From a virus, in the IMG/VR virus record IMGVR_UViG_3300023174_000124, positions 1-64,000 of that record: DNA of 64,000 bases; one strand, written 5' to 3'. Under the pieces are notes generated by a model. That model ran no database searches. It saw only the letters and a list, made by a program, of their open reading frames with translations, and was not told where the DNA came from. This document shows, piece by piece, positions 16,701-25,339 of this stretch (its first letter is position 1; every line of letters begins with the position of its first letter). Position numbers and translations under genes: made by a program.

Positions 16701-18619
16701 CTTACATTACCTACGAGAGATACATCATCTACTTTTAATGCAATTTCATCACTCTTAGTAGCAATAGGGAAGTAAGGTTCAGCACCTGGAGATACAAATA
16801 AAGCACTATTAGAATCAGATTCAGCGAATGTAACGGTAACAGTTTCATTAACAGGTGTACCACCAATTAAATGAGCATCTGGATATAATTCACTGCCTGA
16901 GGGGAATACTAAATCAATACCATCAAGGGAAGCACCTTTTTGACCTAAGGTAACACCATATTTAGTAGCACCTTTAACAGATACGGTGTATTTACCTACA
17001 TTACTAGCACCTGCTAGAGTGTTTGTAATTACATAAGGGTTATTACCATCAACTGTTTGGTCTGATAAGTTGCTATGATAGAAGGTAGCAAATACTTGTT
17101 GTCCTTCTTCAACAACAGAAGCTAAAGTGATAGTAGAGTCATTAGGATTGACTCTAACAACAGTAGAATTAGACTTCTCTAGGGCATCGGAAATATTCCA
17201 ACCTACTTTAACTTGAACAAGGTCAGTTCTTGAAGTAGGAGTGCCTGTACCTGTACCATCAACGGGTTGGTAGGGTAATTTAAAGGTGCTTGGAAGAGGT
17301 CTAGCTGGAGTAACTGTTGTATCTACAACTCTAGTACATTCAGCAAGATATACTTTTTCATCTTTAAGATTAGCAGTGATTTGGCTTTGACCGAGAGGTA
17401 AAGTACCATCAGCAGTAACACCTTCAGAAACAACAGCTACAGTACCCCAATAAATTTTATCATCTTTGAGAACCCAGTCTACACCTTCGATGAAGTTAGA
17501 AGAAGCACCACCTGAGCCATCAGCAACAAGAGAGACACTTTCTACACTTGTAATGTTAGAACCTGGTAAGTAATCAAATTGGTTTCTAAAGCTATTATAA
17601 TAGTAAGTAACTAAAACTTCAGCACCTGAAGCAGGTGGGTTAGATAGGGTGAAGAACCCATTAACACCATCAACAGCAGTAGGGACAACTTCAGTACCAT
17701 CTACAGTAACAGTAATATCAGTGACATCGGTAGTAGGAATACCACCATTAGAACCGTCAACGATGGGGAAGAAGTTAGTATAGAAATTTACATTACGGCT
17801 AGTAGTTTGATCAACAGTAAAACCAAGAACAGAATTAGCACTTCCATTCCCAATTTTAATAGAAACATCAGCAGTAAGGATGATTTGGTCTTCATTGTTA
17901 TTATCAGTATATGTATCAGCTACGAGAGAACCCGCACTACCTGCATTAATAAGAGCAACCATAGTTGCAAGATCATCTGCTCTAGTAGTGGTAACAGTAG
18001 GTGTGGAGATAGTATATTTAGTACCATCTACGGTGACAATAAAGCTGGTGGTAGAATTATTAAATGCAAAAGTACCTTGAGCACCAAGTAATTCAGCACT
18101 ATCAGTAGTAACTTGACTAGAAACATCTTCTTCTTCAACTAGGGTGTCAGTTCTTTTGAAATAATAGCTAACAAGAACGACATCAGTAGGTTGAAGAGTT
18201 TGAGCTAGTGTAATAACCCCTTTAGAAGCATTAACCCCAAGAACAACAGTAACAGTTCCATTAACGGTAGCAAGAATACTATTACCATTAGTAGCAGGTG
18301 TACCTGTACCTGTGCCATCAACAATGGGGAAATGTTGTACTTGGACTTGGGTGGTATTACCATCAAAGTCGCCAATAATAGGATTACCATTAGGGTCGTA
18401 GCTTAAAACACCACGACCTGACATATTTTCATCAACAGATTGTTGATCTATAGTAGAAGAAGAACCTCTAACTATAGTAGAAGAAATAGTATTAACCACT
18501 TCTTTACCTGTACCGATAAGTAGAGGAACTCTACCTGAAACAACAGTAGTAGGATTAGTGGTTTGAAATATACTTTCTGTATAAACACCTGGTGGTGCAT
18601 AACCGCCTCTAATAGCCAT
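13772..18619 (-). CDS. Contractile tail sheath protein with very large insertions
   Basis: A 1615-aa protein. The N-terminus (YAPPGVYTES) and the C-terminal 345 residues (from YYVSFTKAKSDFG, with TGFNGILRTLDAVEANQAAQ and the final receptor strand VFPLLYIQFTFYVRSS) are typical of T4 gp18-type sheaths. The family is usually about 400-700 aa, so roughly 1100 residues (about 100-1260) are inserted. These hold at least three related beta modules (FPIVDGTGTGTP near residue 103, FPIVDGSNGG near 291, QPVDGTGTGTP near 452, each ending in VLVSYY, VLVTYY or VFATFY) and several flagellar hook-IN-like modules (for example YTTASALATAIKSEID). The insertions probably decorate the outer tail surface. AAGGAG precedes the ATG. 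Confidence 0.92.
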   Translation of the reverse strand: MAIRGGYAPPGVYTESIFQTTNPTTVVSGRVPLLIGTGKEVVNTISSTIVRGSSSTIDQQSVDENMSGRGVLSYDPNGNPIIGDFDGNTTQVQVQHFPIVDGTGTGTPATNGNSILATVNGTVTVVLGVNASKGVITLAQTLQPTDVVLVSYYFKRTDTLVEEEDVSSQVTTDSAELLGAQGTFAFNNSTTSFIVTVDGTKYTISTPTVTTTRADDLATMVALINAGSAGSLVADTYTDNNNEDQIILTADVSIKIGNGSANSVLGFTVDQTTSRNVNFYTNFFPIVDGSNGGIPTTDVTDITVTVDGTEVVPTAVDGVNGFFTLSNPPASGAEVLVTYYYNSFRNQFDYLPGSNITSVESVSLVADGSGGASSNFIEGVDWVLKDDKIYWGTVAVVSEGVTADGTLPLGQSQITANLKDEKVYLAECTRVVDTTVTPARPLPSTFKLPYQPVDGTGTGTPTSRTDLVQVKVGWNISDALEKSNSTVVRVNPNDSTITLASVVEEGQQVFATFYHSNLSDQTVDGNNPYVITNTLAGASNVGKYTVSVKGATKYGVTLGQKGASLDGIDLVFPSGSELYPDAHLIGGTPVNETVTVTFAESDSNSALFVSPGAEPYFPIATKSDEIALKVDDVSLVGNVSLSNCTTATGATGGLAQLVSQHLVYTNDSNNTTLDFTSGTNGLNLKIDNQEMNVNFTVANNKDVTDIVDALNAWSLDTGTLAAPKYIAMTKMSGGLQIVVNSYDTLSFQYVGNNNGATGEISITIPPAAYTTASALATAIKSEIDSEIASFVGGNVDFTGLELNVSETSGHLVFTLLTLPNAGDGGTDDDYGYIEFISQAVDTDDFAIIAGIDADAPDETQTKFGFLPIASYSRATLNSGALVDHLILRNRLIPGNSYYLPTGEIGVRVISGTSMTNLGLEPSFSPALYQGAVLEAPSIKLTIGWSEGQEVGESQAAVTFYDGTTPSISSANNVFIIDVSGTTVVTTFGTTGAGTLTSVSTIQSQIDSAFIDAGVDASINIEGAGIRIVLNNAVVGSYLKVLNGSANDILGTARNTTSTSKSVSASQIVSALMNHQSATLSDLLFGVSPSANYFASGAVAYVHTSSTGKKYVAFESLGEGLDSSLEFTGGNAITTKGNGLKIVVGDGAVGEDGINGFYVTSNHPKGSGTANTSKFNDGIGQDGVVGQTYVDAVTGLTFTILAQEGNISYPIDPTSYFTWKVSSTFTCNSNIPMNVINGVELVVANTTNIAVGNTAYVETFDKAGKEPDVGQVYYVSFTKAKSDFGTKVFTTLNDVIEEYGDVSSDNSLSLAAYIAYINGASVIACKQIAKEPGQGDLTTDQILVALGEVEGQITIGLLPSVILPLVPANESILAELSKHCDLQSSLRYRAERTAIMGFAAGTTPKEAGRLASLTNSARVRVVYPDITSLTLTDALGNSNTFIVDGRYLAVAMACTSVNANSDVATPWESRPITGFNGILRTLDAVEANQAAQKGVTILENQVGRIKVRHGLTTNMSSLLTRTPTVIQIADEVQVRMRDLLDPYIGQKNLPGIAIQLQGQITYAFKQLVREQIISSFTGIKVTPDPVDPTSIIVEAYYKPVFPLLYIQFTFYVRSSD

Positions 18620-18634
18620 AATATAACTCCTTAA

Positions 18635-19063
18635 TTAAGTAGTTTCTTGTTGAAAATCTATTCCCATATGTGTACGAGCATCGTTTTTAATGGTCTTTAA
18701 ATTAACACTATCTGGTTTACTCATAAAGTATTCACCATCAGGTGCTACTATTAAGTGTCTACCATGTTCGTTAGTTTCATTTATGATGTCTAGTTTATCA
18801 TTTCTTCGTTGAGAAATGAGCTTCCATTTATCAGCTGAGTCTTTAGCTACTACTCTTTCTATATCAGTATCTAAAGATTCAATCCCTGAAGATTGAGGAC
18901 GAACTACACCATCTATGTTAGCATCATAACCAATAGAAACTTTAGCTTCTAAAGAAATCGCTTGATCTTTACAATTCTGACAAGCAGTATCATTTACTCC
19001 AAGATTTACTCTCTTAGAGAAACGAAAACCACAACTATGACATTGAAATTTAACAATAGGCAT
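18635..19063 (-). CDS. Zinc-ribbon virion-type protein upstream of the sheath
   Basis: A 142-aa protein with an N-terminal zinc ribbon: CHSCGFRF (Cys 8 and 11) and CQNC (Cys 29 and 32), similar to FmdB-type ribbons. The remainder is hydrophilic and mixed alpha/beta. It lies 16 bp upstream of the sheath gene and is probably co-transcribed with it. The ribosome-binding site GGAG lies right after an 8-bp hairpin. Function in tail assembly is inferred from position only. Confidence 0.65.
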   Translation of the reverse strand: MPIVKFQCHSCGFRFSKRVNLGVNDTACQNCKDQAISLEAKVSIGYDANIDGVVRPQSSGIESLDTDIERVVAKDSADKWKLISQRRNDKLDIINETNEHGRHLIVAPDGEYFMSKPDSVNLKTIKNDARTHMGIDFQQETT

Positions 19064-19073
19064 TTAAGACTCC

Positions 19074-19098
19074 TTATTTACTTATATAGTGTAAATAA
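19074..19098 (-). promoter_or_regulatory. Hairpin abutting the ribosome-binding site of gene 18635
   Basis: TTATTTAC (19074-19081) pairs with GTAAATAA (19091-19098), a perfect 8-bp stem with a 9-nt loop containing TATATAG. On the minus strand the 3' arm ends directly at GGAGTC, the Shine-Dalgarno sequence of the ATG at 19063. Confidence 0.5.
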
Positions 19099-19103
19099 AT
19101 AAA

Positions 19104-20207
19104 TTATCTTATTCTTTGCTTCAAATAATCATTTCCTACTGTTAATAAAGGATCAGTCGGAGGTAACACTTCCACAGGTATCAAATCTATACTCTTTATT
19201 GTCTTAAAGGTTTCTATAATCGGTACATGAATAAACCAATCTGTTTGTAAGGTAAAACTCACACTCGAATTATAAAAATAATCATCACCATTTTCATCAT
19301 AGGCTTCTTCCGATTCCCCACCATAACTCACTTCACTCATATGTAATCCCCATGATGTTAATTTATCTCTTAATACACCCCATATCCATACCATCATGTG
19401 ATCTGATATATCAGCTTGTGAATGTACATCACGAGCTATTATATCTATATCTACTGATACATCAAAACGACCACCATATTCTCTATATACAGGTTTTCTC
19501 TCTTCATATACAATTACTGCTTGTTGATCTCCGTCATTTAAATTCCTACCAAAATGTATTAACACACCTGGTATCAATTCACTATATGTATAATCAGGTC
19601 TTACTTCATATGGCTCAAAATCTGTTATGTATTCCACATAATTTATCTCTAAATATATCCCTTTTGGTAAAGGCTCATTTAAAGTTATAGTTTCTCCACT
19701 TATTGTATAATCCGTAAAACTCATACGAGAGGGGTATTCTATAATTTTAACCGTATTATCTACAGGTGTACCTAATAGTTCAATAGTCGTAGGTGAAGTA
19801 AAAACAGGTGCTGTTTCTTTTCTCTTCTTATATTGAACCATATTCACCATATATGTTCTAGCTGTAGGTTCTGTTTCAGTTATATCTAATATATAGATAC
19901 CTTCTTCACCTTGTCTACTTGGCAATGGATGTTCTCTAACCCATTCAATAGAAGATGTTTTATTACTCCCACCTGTTTGAGCAACAAGACAATAACCTTG
20001 AACTTCACCTATATAGTTTTGAGCATTTAAAGGAACATTACTCATGCTACTTGTCTTAACTACCATTCCAAATAATGGTCTCTGCTCAAAACTATATTTA
20101 CCTTGTATGTTATAAGACATTTCAGGGTATCTAGGGTGATCTGCCCAATGTGCTTTTAATTCTTCGATTATAAGACTTCTTACTTGAAGTGTCAGATTAT
20201 GGTACAT
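19104..20207 (-). CDS. Virion structural protein, probable neck/tail-terminator region
   Basis: A 367-aa protein, mostly beta. The central part has a beta-type segment (TISGETITLNEPLPKGIYLE). The last third has VSVDIDIIARDVHSQADISD followed by a helix, as in tail-terminator proteins that contact the tail tube end. It lies in the run 22308 to 13057 together with the HK97 gp10-like gene and the sheath. The ATG at 20207 has only a weak upstream site. The assignment to neck or tail terminator is inference. Confidence 0.6.
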   Translation of the reverse strand: MYHNLTLQVRSLIIEELKAHWADHPRYPEMSYNIQGKYSFEQRPLFGMVVKTSSMSNVPLNAQNYIGEVQGYCLVAQTGGSNKTSSIEWVREHPLPSRQGEEGIYILDITETEPTARTYMVNMVQYKKRKETAPVFTSPTTIELLGTPVDNTVKIIEYPSRMSFTDYTISGETITLNEPLPKGIYLEINYVEYITDFEPYEVRPDYTYSELIPGVLIHFGRNLNDGDQQAVIVYEERKPVYREYGGRFDVSVDIDIIARDVHSQADISDHMMVWIWGVLRDKLTSWGLHMSEVSYGGESEEAYDENGDDYFYNSSVSFTLQTDWFIHVPIIETFKTIKSIDLIPVEVLPPTDPLLTVGNDYLKQRIR

Positions 20208-20210
20208 AGC

Positions 20211-20393
20211 TTATTTTTCTTTTAGGATAAGTGTATTATTCTCTATATCCATATAATATAAACCATTTAAGGATTCTTCATTCCCCTCTTTATCTTGTAT
20301 TTTTACACTATATACAAAATTAGGAGTGTCTTGAGATGATGTATATTCTAAAATCTCTTTTATAATGTCATCTATAAATTTGTCTGTATTCAA
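20211..20393 (-). CDS. Small hypothetical protein, TTG start
   Basis: A 60-aa protein. It starts at TTG (20393), which overlaps the stop of the upstream gene as TTGA, with AAGGAG 8 nt before it. The sequence has an N-terminal amphipathic helix and a short beta segment (SLNGLYYMDIENNTLIL). Unknown function; likely a small tail-completion accessory, given the translational coupling between two tail genes. Confidence 0.6.
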   Translation of the reverse strand: MNTDKFIDDIIKEILEYTSSQDTPNFVYSVKIQDKEGNEESLNGLYYMDIENNTLILKEK

Positions 20394-20947
20394 GGTAAAT
20401 TCTCCTTCATCATTATTAGTTGCAACACTCTATTTATAGCTTTATTTATTCCTCTTGCAACCCCTTTTTCTATCCATGTCCATTTTTTTATTGCAGGGTG
20501 TATCCAAGCATCATTTTTCATTAAAGGAACTGTTCTAAATATCATCTGCCCCTTACTATCTTTTAACGGTATTACCGATAATGTACTATTCCCTTGTTTT
20601 GTTAACCAATCCATCCTCTCAGGTTCATGATTGTTTAAATACTTAGTTATCCATTCCCATTTACTATATATTGCAACACCCTCACCTTCTATCTCATAAT
20701 AGAAAGATTTAAAAAATCTCTCATCTCTAGGAACAGCATCAAATTTTCTTGACGCTTCTCTAGCATGATATTCTATACCATCTATTATCTCTTCACCAAA
20801 TACATCGATATAACTAAGTAATTGTAACTTATTTATGCCCCTCTCTAAAGCTCTCTGATTCATAGCTTTAGTCCTAAGTACAAATTTCTTGTTTTTAGAA
20901 CTAAAGCTAGATCCTGTCATATCGGGTTTTATATTTATAGCCATCAT
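20390..20947 (-). CDS. HK97 gp10-like tail completion protein
   Basis: A 185-aa protein. The C-terminal pattern AWIHPAIKKWTWIEKGVARG is characteristic of the HK97 gp10 family of head-tail joining and tail-completion proteins. The basic N-terminal half is helical. The start ATGATG overlaps the upstream stop (TAATG) and has GGAGG immediately upstream. It is placed correctly for the family, between a neck-type gene and the terminator-like gene 19104. Confidence 0.65.
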   Translation of the reverse strand: MMAINIKPDMTGSSFSSKNKKFVLRTKAMNQRALERGINKLQLLSYIDVFGEEIIDGIEYHAREASRKFDAVPRDERFFKSFYYEIEGEGVAIYSKWEWITKYLNNHEPERMDWLTKQGNSTLSVIPLKDSKGQMIFRTVPLMKNDAWIHPAIKKWTWIEKGVARGINKAINRVLQLIMMKENLP

Positions 20948-22308
20948 TAACCTCCACTATTATGGTTTTCCCATACAGCTGTTCTACCTCTAAGTAAATG
21001 ATCCTTAGAAATATCTTGTCTTCCTGTTTCCATTGGAATTGCTGAATCGGGTTCTGTTTGATATGGAGCATCACCTCTAGGATTATAAGTATCTCTAATA
21101 GGTTGATATGTGTATTTAGTCTTTTGCCATGTTATAGGTACACCATCCATAGGAACTTGATACCTTATATCTGTGACATCAAGATAACCTAAATTAAAGT
21201 GTTGTTGTAAAACATTACCTCTAGCATTAGGTCTTCTTACGGGCCCGATACTATATCTGTCATTATTTTGTTTAACTAGAAAATCTCTTTGTTGAACAAT
21301 AGGACTAGGACCGATATAGGTTTCATAGGAGTGTTCTTTTCTACGACCTTGAACAGATTGACTAATTCGTCTTTCTGCATCATCAGGTGCTATAATTATA
21401 TCATAGGGACCATCATAACCACCTTCTATACCTGTACCGAAACAAATAATACACCTAGAATCAGGTTGTTTAGCATATATAAGAGTTCTTCTATTAAAAT
21501 CCCTACAAGCACAAGGAATACCTACAATCTTTTTTAAGAATAATCTAACTCTTTCACCACCTTGTTCTAAAGCCCATTGGTTTCTTCTAATCCCCTCTCG
21601 CCACATCCAATCTACTTTTTCTATTTCTATATCACTAAAAGGAACAGCATAGTTTATAGGTGTTTCCTGTAAGCCACCTGATATAGGGTCTTCAGCTACT
21701 GTAGTTATTCTGTAATAGGTGTTTTTATCTAAGAAATAACCTAGTCTATCTGAATGACTATAAGCGAGGTATGTAATGGTGACGACACTATTTTCATTTA
21801 TAATAAGATCAGGTGTAGTGGTGCTATTTATAGGGTCTAATTTATAACCTTGACTAAGTGTAACTTCACCTGTTTGTCCTACAATATAAGCCACAGGTGT
21901 AATACGACCATCTACTTTAACAATAACATCACGACCTGAACTTGTAGGTTCGATAGCACTACCTATACGAGCAATAGGGTATTTAGTTTGAAAGGTATAA
22001 GTTCCATTTTCTTGATATTTAGATATCCAATGGGTTACTACCTCATCATATTGCATTTCAGTAAGGCTAACATCTCTATAATATTCACCACCTATAGGGG
22101 TTTGATTTATTCTTTTATAGGGACCTCTATCTGAAGTATTTGATCTATAAATATTCACCCCACGAATAACCCACCCTTCGTTTTGGTGAATATAAGAAGG
22201 ACTTTCCCACCTTAAGTCTATAACACCTTTTATAAAGGGTGAAAGAGCAGATGTATTTTTAGGTGGTATAGGATAAGGTGATCTAGATAATTCCCAACCT
22301 GCAGTCAT
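20947..22308 (-). CDS. Neck-type virion protein with Fn3-like domain and Cys cluster
   Basis: A 453-aa protein starting at the ATG at 22308, which has GGGGAGA upstream; an ATG 15 nt earlier overlaps that site and is less likely. The N-terminal region (VIRGVNIYRSNTSDRGPYKR) is the Fn3-like segment of a family common near the head-tail joint of large myoviruses. Around residues 265-300 is a Cys cluster (IPCACRDF and CIICFGTG) resembling a DnaJ-type zinc site. The C-terminal part is Tyr/Pro/Arg-rich. The minus-strand tail block begins here. Confidence 0.7.
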   Translation of the reverse strand: MTAGWELSRSPYPIPPKNTSALSPFIKGVIDLRWESPSYIHQNEGWVIRGVNIYRSNTSDRGPYKRINQTPIGGEYYRDVSLTEMQYDEVVTHWISKYQENGTYTFQTKYPIARIGSAIEPTSSGRDVIVKVDGRITPVAYIVGQTGEVTLSQGYKLDPINSTTTPDLIINENSVVTITYLAYSHSDRLGYFLDKNTYYRITTVAEDPISGGLQETPINYAVPFSDIEIEKVDWMWREGIRRNQWALEQGGERVRLFLKKIVGIPCACRDFNRRTLIYAKQPDSRCIICFGTGIEGGYDGPYDIIIAPDDAERRISQSVQGRRKEHSYETYIGPSPIVQQRDFLVKQNNDRYSIGPVRRPNARGNVLQQHFNLGYLDVTDIRYQVPMDGVPITWQKTKYTYQPIRDTYNPRGDAPYQTEPDSAIPMETGRQDISKDHLLRGRTAVWENHNSGG

Positions 22309-22371
22309 ATTTAATCTCCCCATATAAAGTATATGATATATAAGGTGATTTTATAAAGGATAAAAATAAAC

Positions 22372-22400
22372 TTGACAGCTCTCTATTATCTATATATAAT
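22372..22400 (+). promoter_or_regulatory. Perfect consensus sigma70 promoter TTGACA-N17-TATAAT
   Basis: TTGACA (22372-22377), 17 bp, TATAAT (22395-22400). It points right, toward the 3' end of the minus-strand gene 22522, so its transcript would be antisense to that gene and could extend to the plus-strand gene 23708. Downstream (22401-22500) is nothing but AT-rich near-repeats (TATATAATATATTCTG in two similar copies, GTTCTATATATAA in two copies). Confidence 0.8.
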
Positions 22401-22521
22401 ATATTCTGTATATAATATATATTCTGTTATATAGAAAATATAACCAAGTTCTATATATAAATATTATGTTCTATATATAACTATATTATGCTCTTCTAGA
22501 AAACATAACTTATATTCTGAT
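22401..22521. repeat. AT-rich near-repeat tract between a promoter and gene 22522
   Basis: Short direct repeats: ATATAATATATTCTG then ATATAATATATATTCTG, and GTTCTATATATAA twice 24 bp apart, each followed by TATTATG. TTATATAGAA can pair with TTCTATATATAA across a short gap. No reading frame is present. It may be the leader of the RNA from the consensus promoter at 22372. Confidence 0.6.
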
Positions 22522-23649
22522 CTATAATCTCTTTAAGAGAGATAAAATCTCTGATCTAAGGTCTTTATTGTTATAAGCCACCTTAATAGCATAAGTTATA
22601 AGGTGAGCTTTCTTATTTGTAGGTGATTTATTTGTAGGTGAAGGACTCTTAAAATTATCTCTTAAAGCATAAACATGATCTGCACCAGGTGTAACTAAAA
22701 CTCTTTTACCTTGATCCTCATATTCTTTAATTTTCTTAATTATATTCTTACCCCTAAAGTCATTAGCATAATCCATAAGTTGAGATATCTTCTGTTCAGG
22801 TTTATTATAATCTCTAGGAAAAGTTAAAGCATATAATTTTTGAGCATCCTTTTTATTCTTAGGTGGGAATTTACCATCATAGCCATTATCTTTTAAAAAT
22901 TTCTCACCCTCTTCTTGCATCTCTTTAGGTAATTCATTAAACCATTCCATCTCTTCTTTAATGTTATTCCCATGCCCTATATTTAAAGCTAATTGTAAAG
23001 TCATTCTCTCAGCTTCAGTAGTGCCTAAATCTTCTTTCATAGCTTTAGCAACAGCTGAGTTAGCCATACCTAATTGGTTATCTTTACCATCCCAAGTATC
23101 TGCTTTACCTCCTGCTTCTAAAACTAAATTCCCTACAAGTTCTTGTTCTCCACCTTCGGGATAATTATCTCCATCTCCCTGACCTCCTTCACCTAAGAAA
23201 ACAATTTCTTTACCATCTTTTTTAGCTTGTTCTATAAAGTCTTTAACATTAGGTAATAAACTCTTCTCTATCCAATCTTTAGAATCATCATCTAAGTGTT
23301 TAGTTCCTAGTAATTGACTACCTTGTGGAGTAGTAGCCATATAATTCTTTTTATATACTTCAGGGTTTTTAAATGACTCTTCTATTTCTTCATTAGAAAG
23401 TTGATTTTTATAGTCAGCTTTGATGTCTTTTAAATCTAATTTCTTTTTAGGTTTTTCTTTCTTAGTGGTTTCTTTTTTAGACTTCTCCCACTTGTCCCAA
23501 TATTGTTTTAAAATTTGTTTATGACTGTCAAATTCTTCAGGTCTTAAAGATTTAAGTTTCACTTTATTTTTAGTTTCAGGGTTTATAACAGTTTCATTCT
23601 CAACAGCTTTCCAAAACTCATTAACATTGTCTTTTGAAAATTTCAACAT
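22522..23649 (-). CDS. Possible TIKI/EreA-like alpha-beta protein with virion tag
   Basis: A 375-aa protein. The first 100 residues are charged and Lys-rich. The core has a strand GKEIVFLGEGGQGDG, later DTWDGKD, and near the end GKRVLVTPGADHVYALRD, a pattern reminiscent of ChaN/EreA/TIKI-type folds with paired metal or acid/His motifs. This is a weak match and function is unknown. The last residues (AIKVAYNNKDLRSEILSLL) match a short peptide recurring in other virion-type proteins here (42986, 47247), so it is probably a virion protein. AAGGAG precedes the ATG. Confidence 0.5.
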   Translation of the reverse strand: MLKFSKDNVNEFWKAVENETVINPETKNKVKLKSLRPEEFDSHKQILKQYWDKWEKSKKETTKKEKPKKKLDLKDIKADYKNQLSNEEIEESFKNPEVYKKNYMATTPQGSQLLGTKHLDDDSKDWIEKSLLPNVKDFIEQAKKDGKEIVFLGEGGQGDGDNYPEGGEQELVGNLVLEAGGKADTWDGKDNQLGMANSAVAKAMKEDLGTTEAERMTLQLALNIGHGNNIKEEMEWFNELPKEMQEEGEKFLKDNGYDGKFPPKNKKDAQKLYALTFPRDYNKPEQKISQLMDYANDFRGKNIIKKIKEYEDQGKRVLVTPGADHVYALRDNFKSPSPTNKSPTNKKAHLITYAIKVAYNNKDLRSEILSLLKRL

Positions 23650-23707
23650 AGCAAGACTCCTTATTTAATATAATATAAGCTATAAACTTCTTACAAAGGA
23701 TTTCATT

Positions 23708-25339
23708 ATGAAGTTAGCTACAAATAATCTCTTCTTTCTTGTTAAAGAAGAAGCTCCTCAAGATAATAAATTAGCTGTTGTCGGAGACAGAGAATACAAA
23801 GTCTGTATTGGTGAGAATATCGTATTAGGTGGTAATAAAGATTTTTATTACATCTCAGCTGTAAATCCTAAAATCTATTCTTATAAAGAGATCAATAAGA
23901 CTGTTTATGATTCTCTTACAGAGGAAGAAGAATTAGATAGATATTTAACTATCGCTTTCTCAAGGGTGTTTTTCTCATTAGGTGATTTTTATAATGCAAG
24001 AGATACTCTTTATAGAGGTCTAGATCGTGTTTTAATTTCTCGTTTTAAAGATGCAACAACAACTAAAGAAGTAATTGTAGCACTTGATCATATTGATGCT
24101 TTTCTTTTAAAGAGAAAGCCTAATATTCCCTTTGTGAAAAATCCTGGTCAAATTCCATCATGTGATTTAAATACACTCTTTACAGAGATGAAAAAAGCTC
24201 GTGCAATGGTAGATATCGTTCAATTAAATAAGATTTATTTGAGAAAATCACCAAGTAAGAAATATGGTACTTTAGATCCTGAGGGTAATTTCATTCCTTG
24301 CTTTTATGAAACAAGGAGTATTACTAAAGAATGGGCAACTTTTGTAAATCATGAATTTACTCGTAATGGTGAATTTAATATCTCTCTTAAAGAGAATGTC
24401 GTCTTATATCATAATATTTTGAATACAGAGGTAAATCAAGTTGCAGGTATTCCTCTTAATTTACAATCTTATAAGTCATATAATCTTTATGATAAAGAAG
24501 GGTGTAGAATCAAGACACTATTAGTAAGAGTAGATAATAATTATTTAGATGAATTTGAATTGAAGACAGGTTTAAATTATGACTTTTTTGAAGAGGGTCC
24601 GCATACAGACCATTTCATGTTTGAAATCAATGTAGAGGATACACCTGTTATATCGGATGTAGTATATGCGGACACTAATCCTAAAAGACTTATTGCTTTA
24701 ACAATAACTACAGATTTGTTAAGAGGATTGTTAAAAGAGAATAAAGCAACATCTTATACAGATGAACAGATTAAAGAATTGGCTAAGTGTTATATAACAC
24801 CATCAATGAATTTTAGCCCTCCATCTATAGTAGATAAGACAATTAGTTCACCCAATACCTCTAGTAAAGTAGATTTTGGTTCAAAAGAATTGAATGTCTT
24901 AACAGGTGATTTTAAATCAGGTAATTTTTATTTAGATCGTAGGTTTAAAGTAGACGGTGTAGAGAAGTTATCTTTACCTATGTTATTAGATAGTAATTTT
25001 GATATGTTTTCTTTAACAGAGAAAGTTTTAGGAGCAAGAGCTAAAGTAGATAGTGCTGAATCTCTTGTTATAGGAGTATATAAGTATCTTTTCAATTTAA
25101 GTGAAGATAAAGGTATTCTAGGAGAATATATAGAAGATCGTTTAAAACAAGCACTCTTAAAGAAAGACCTTGTAGTTTTAAATCATATTCAAAAAGAGTA
25201 TAACAAAGAACTAGATAGTTTATATGAGAGTACTTATATACCTATAATTATAGGAAAGAAGTTAAATGGTATAGATTATGAGAGGGTGTTAAATAAGGAT
25301 TTAGATAATACAGATTATTTATATGAGATTAAGAGTTAG
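23708..25339 (+). CDS. Hypothetical 543-aa protein on the plus strand
   Basis: A 543-aa protein with no recognised domain. It is mixed alpha/beta, with no signal peptide or membrane span. The ATG has AAAGGA upstream. The gene is divergent from 23649 and converges with 25329, overlapping by 11 bp, so it stands alone on its strand among minus-strand virion genes. The nearest good promoter in its direction is the consensus at 22372. The isolated orientation suggests separate timing from the late block, perhaps early or middle expression. Confidence 0.7.
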   Translation: MKLATNNLFFLVKEEAPQDNKLAVVGDREYKVCIGENIVLGGNKDFYYISAVNPKIYSYKEINKTVYDSLTEEEELDRYLTIAFSRVFFSLGDFYNARDTLYRGLDRVLISRFKDATTTKEVIVALDHIDAFLLKRKPNIPFVKNPGQIPSCDLNTLFTEMKKARAMVDIVQLNKIYLRKSPSKKYGTLDPEGNFIPCFYETRSITKEWATFVNHEFTRNGEFNISLKENVVLYHNILNTEVNQVAGIPLNLQSYKSYNLYDKEGCRIKTLLVRVDNNYLDEFELKTGLNYDFFEEGPHTDHFMFEINVEDTPVISDVVYADTNPKRLIALTITTDLLRGLLKENKATSYTDEQIKELAKCYITPSMNFSPPSIVDKTISSPNTSSKVDFGSKELNVLTGDFKSGNFYLDRRFKVDGVEKLSLPMLLDSNFDMFSLTEKVLGARAKVDSAESLVIGVYKYLFNLSEDKGILGEYIEDRLKQALLKKDLVVLNHIQKEYNKELDSLYESTYIPIIIGKKLNGIDYERVLNKDLDNTDYLYEIKS

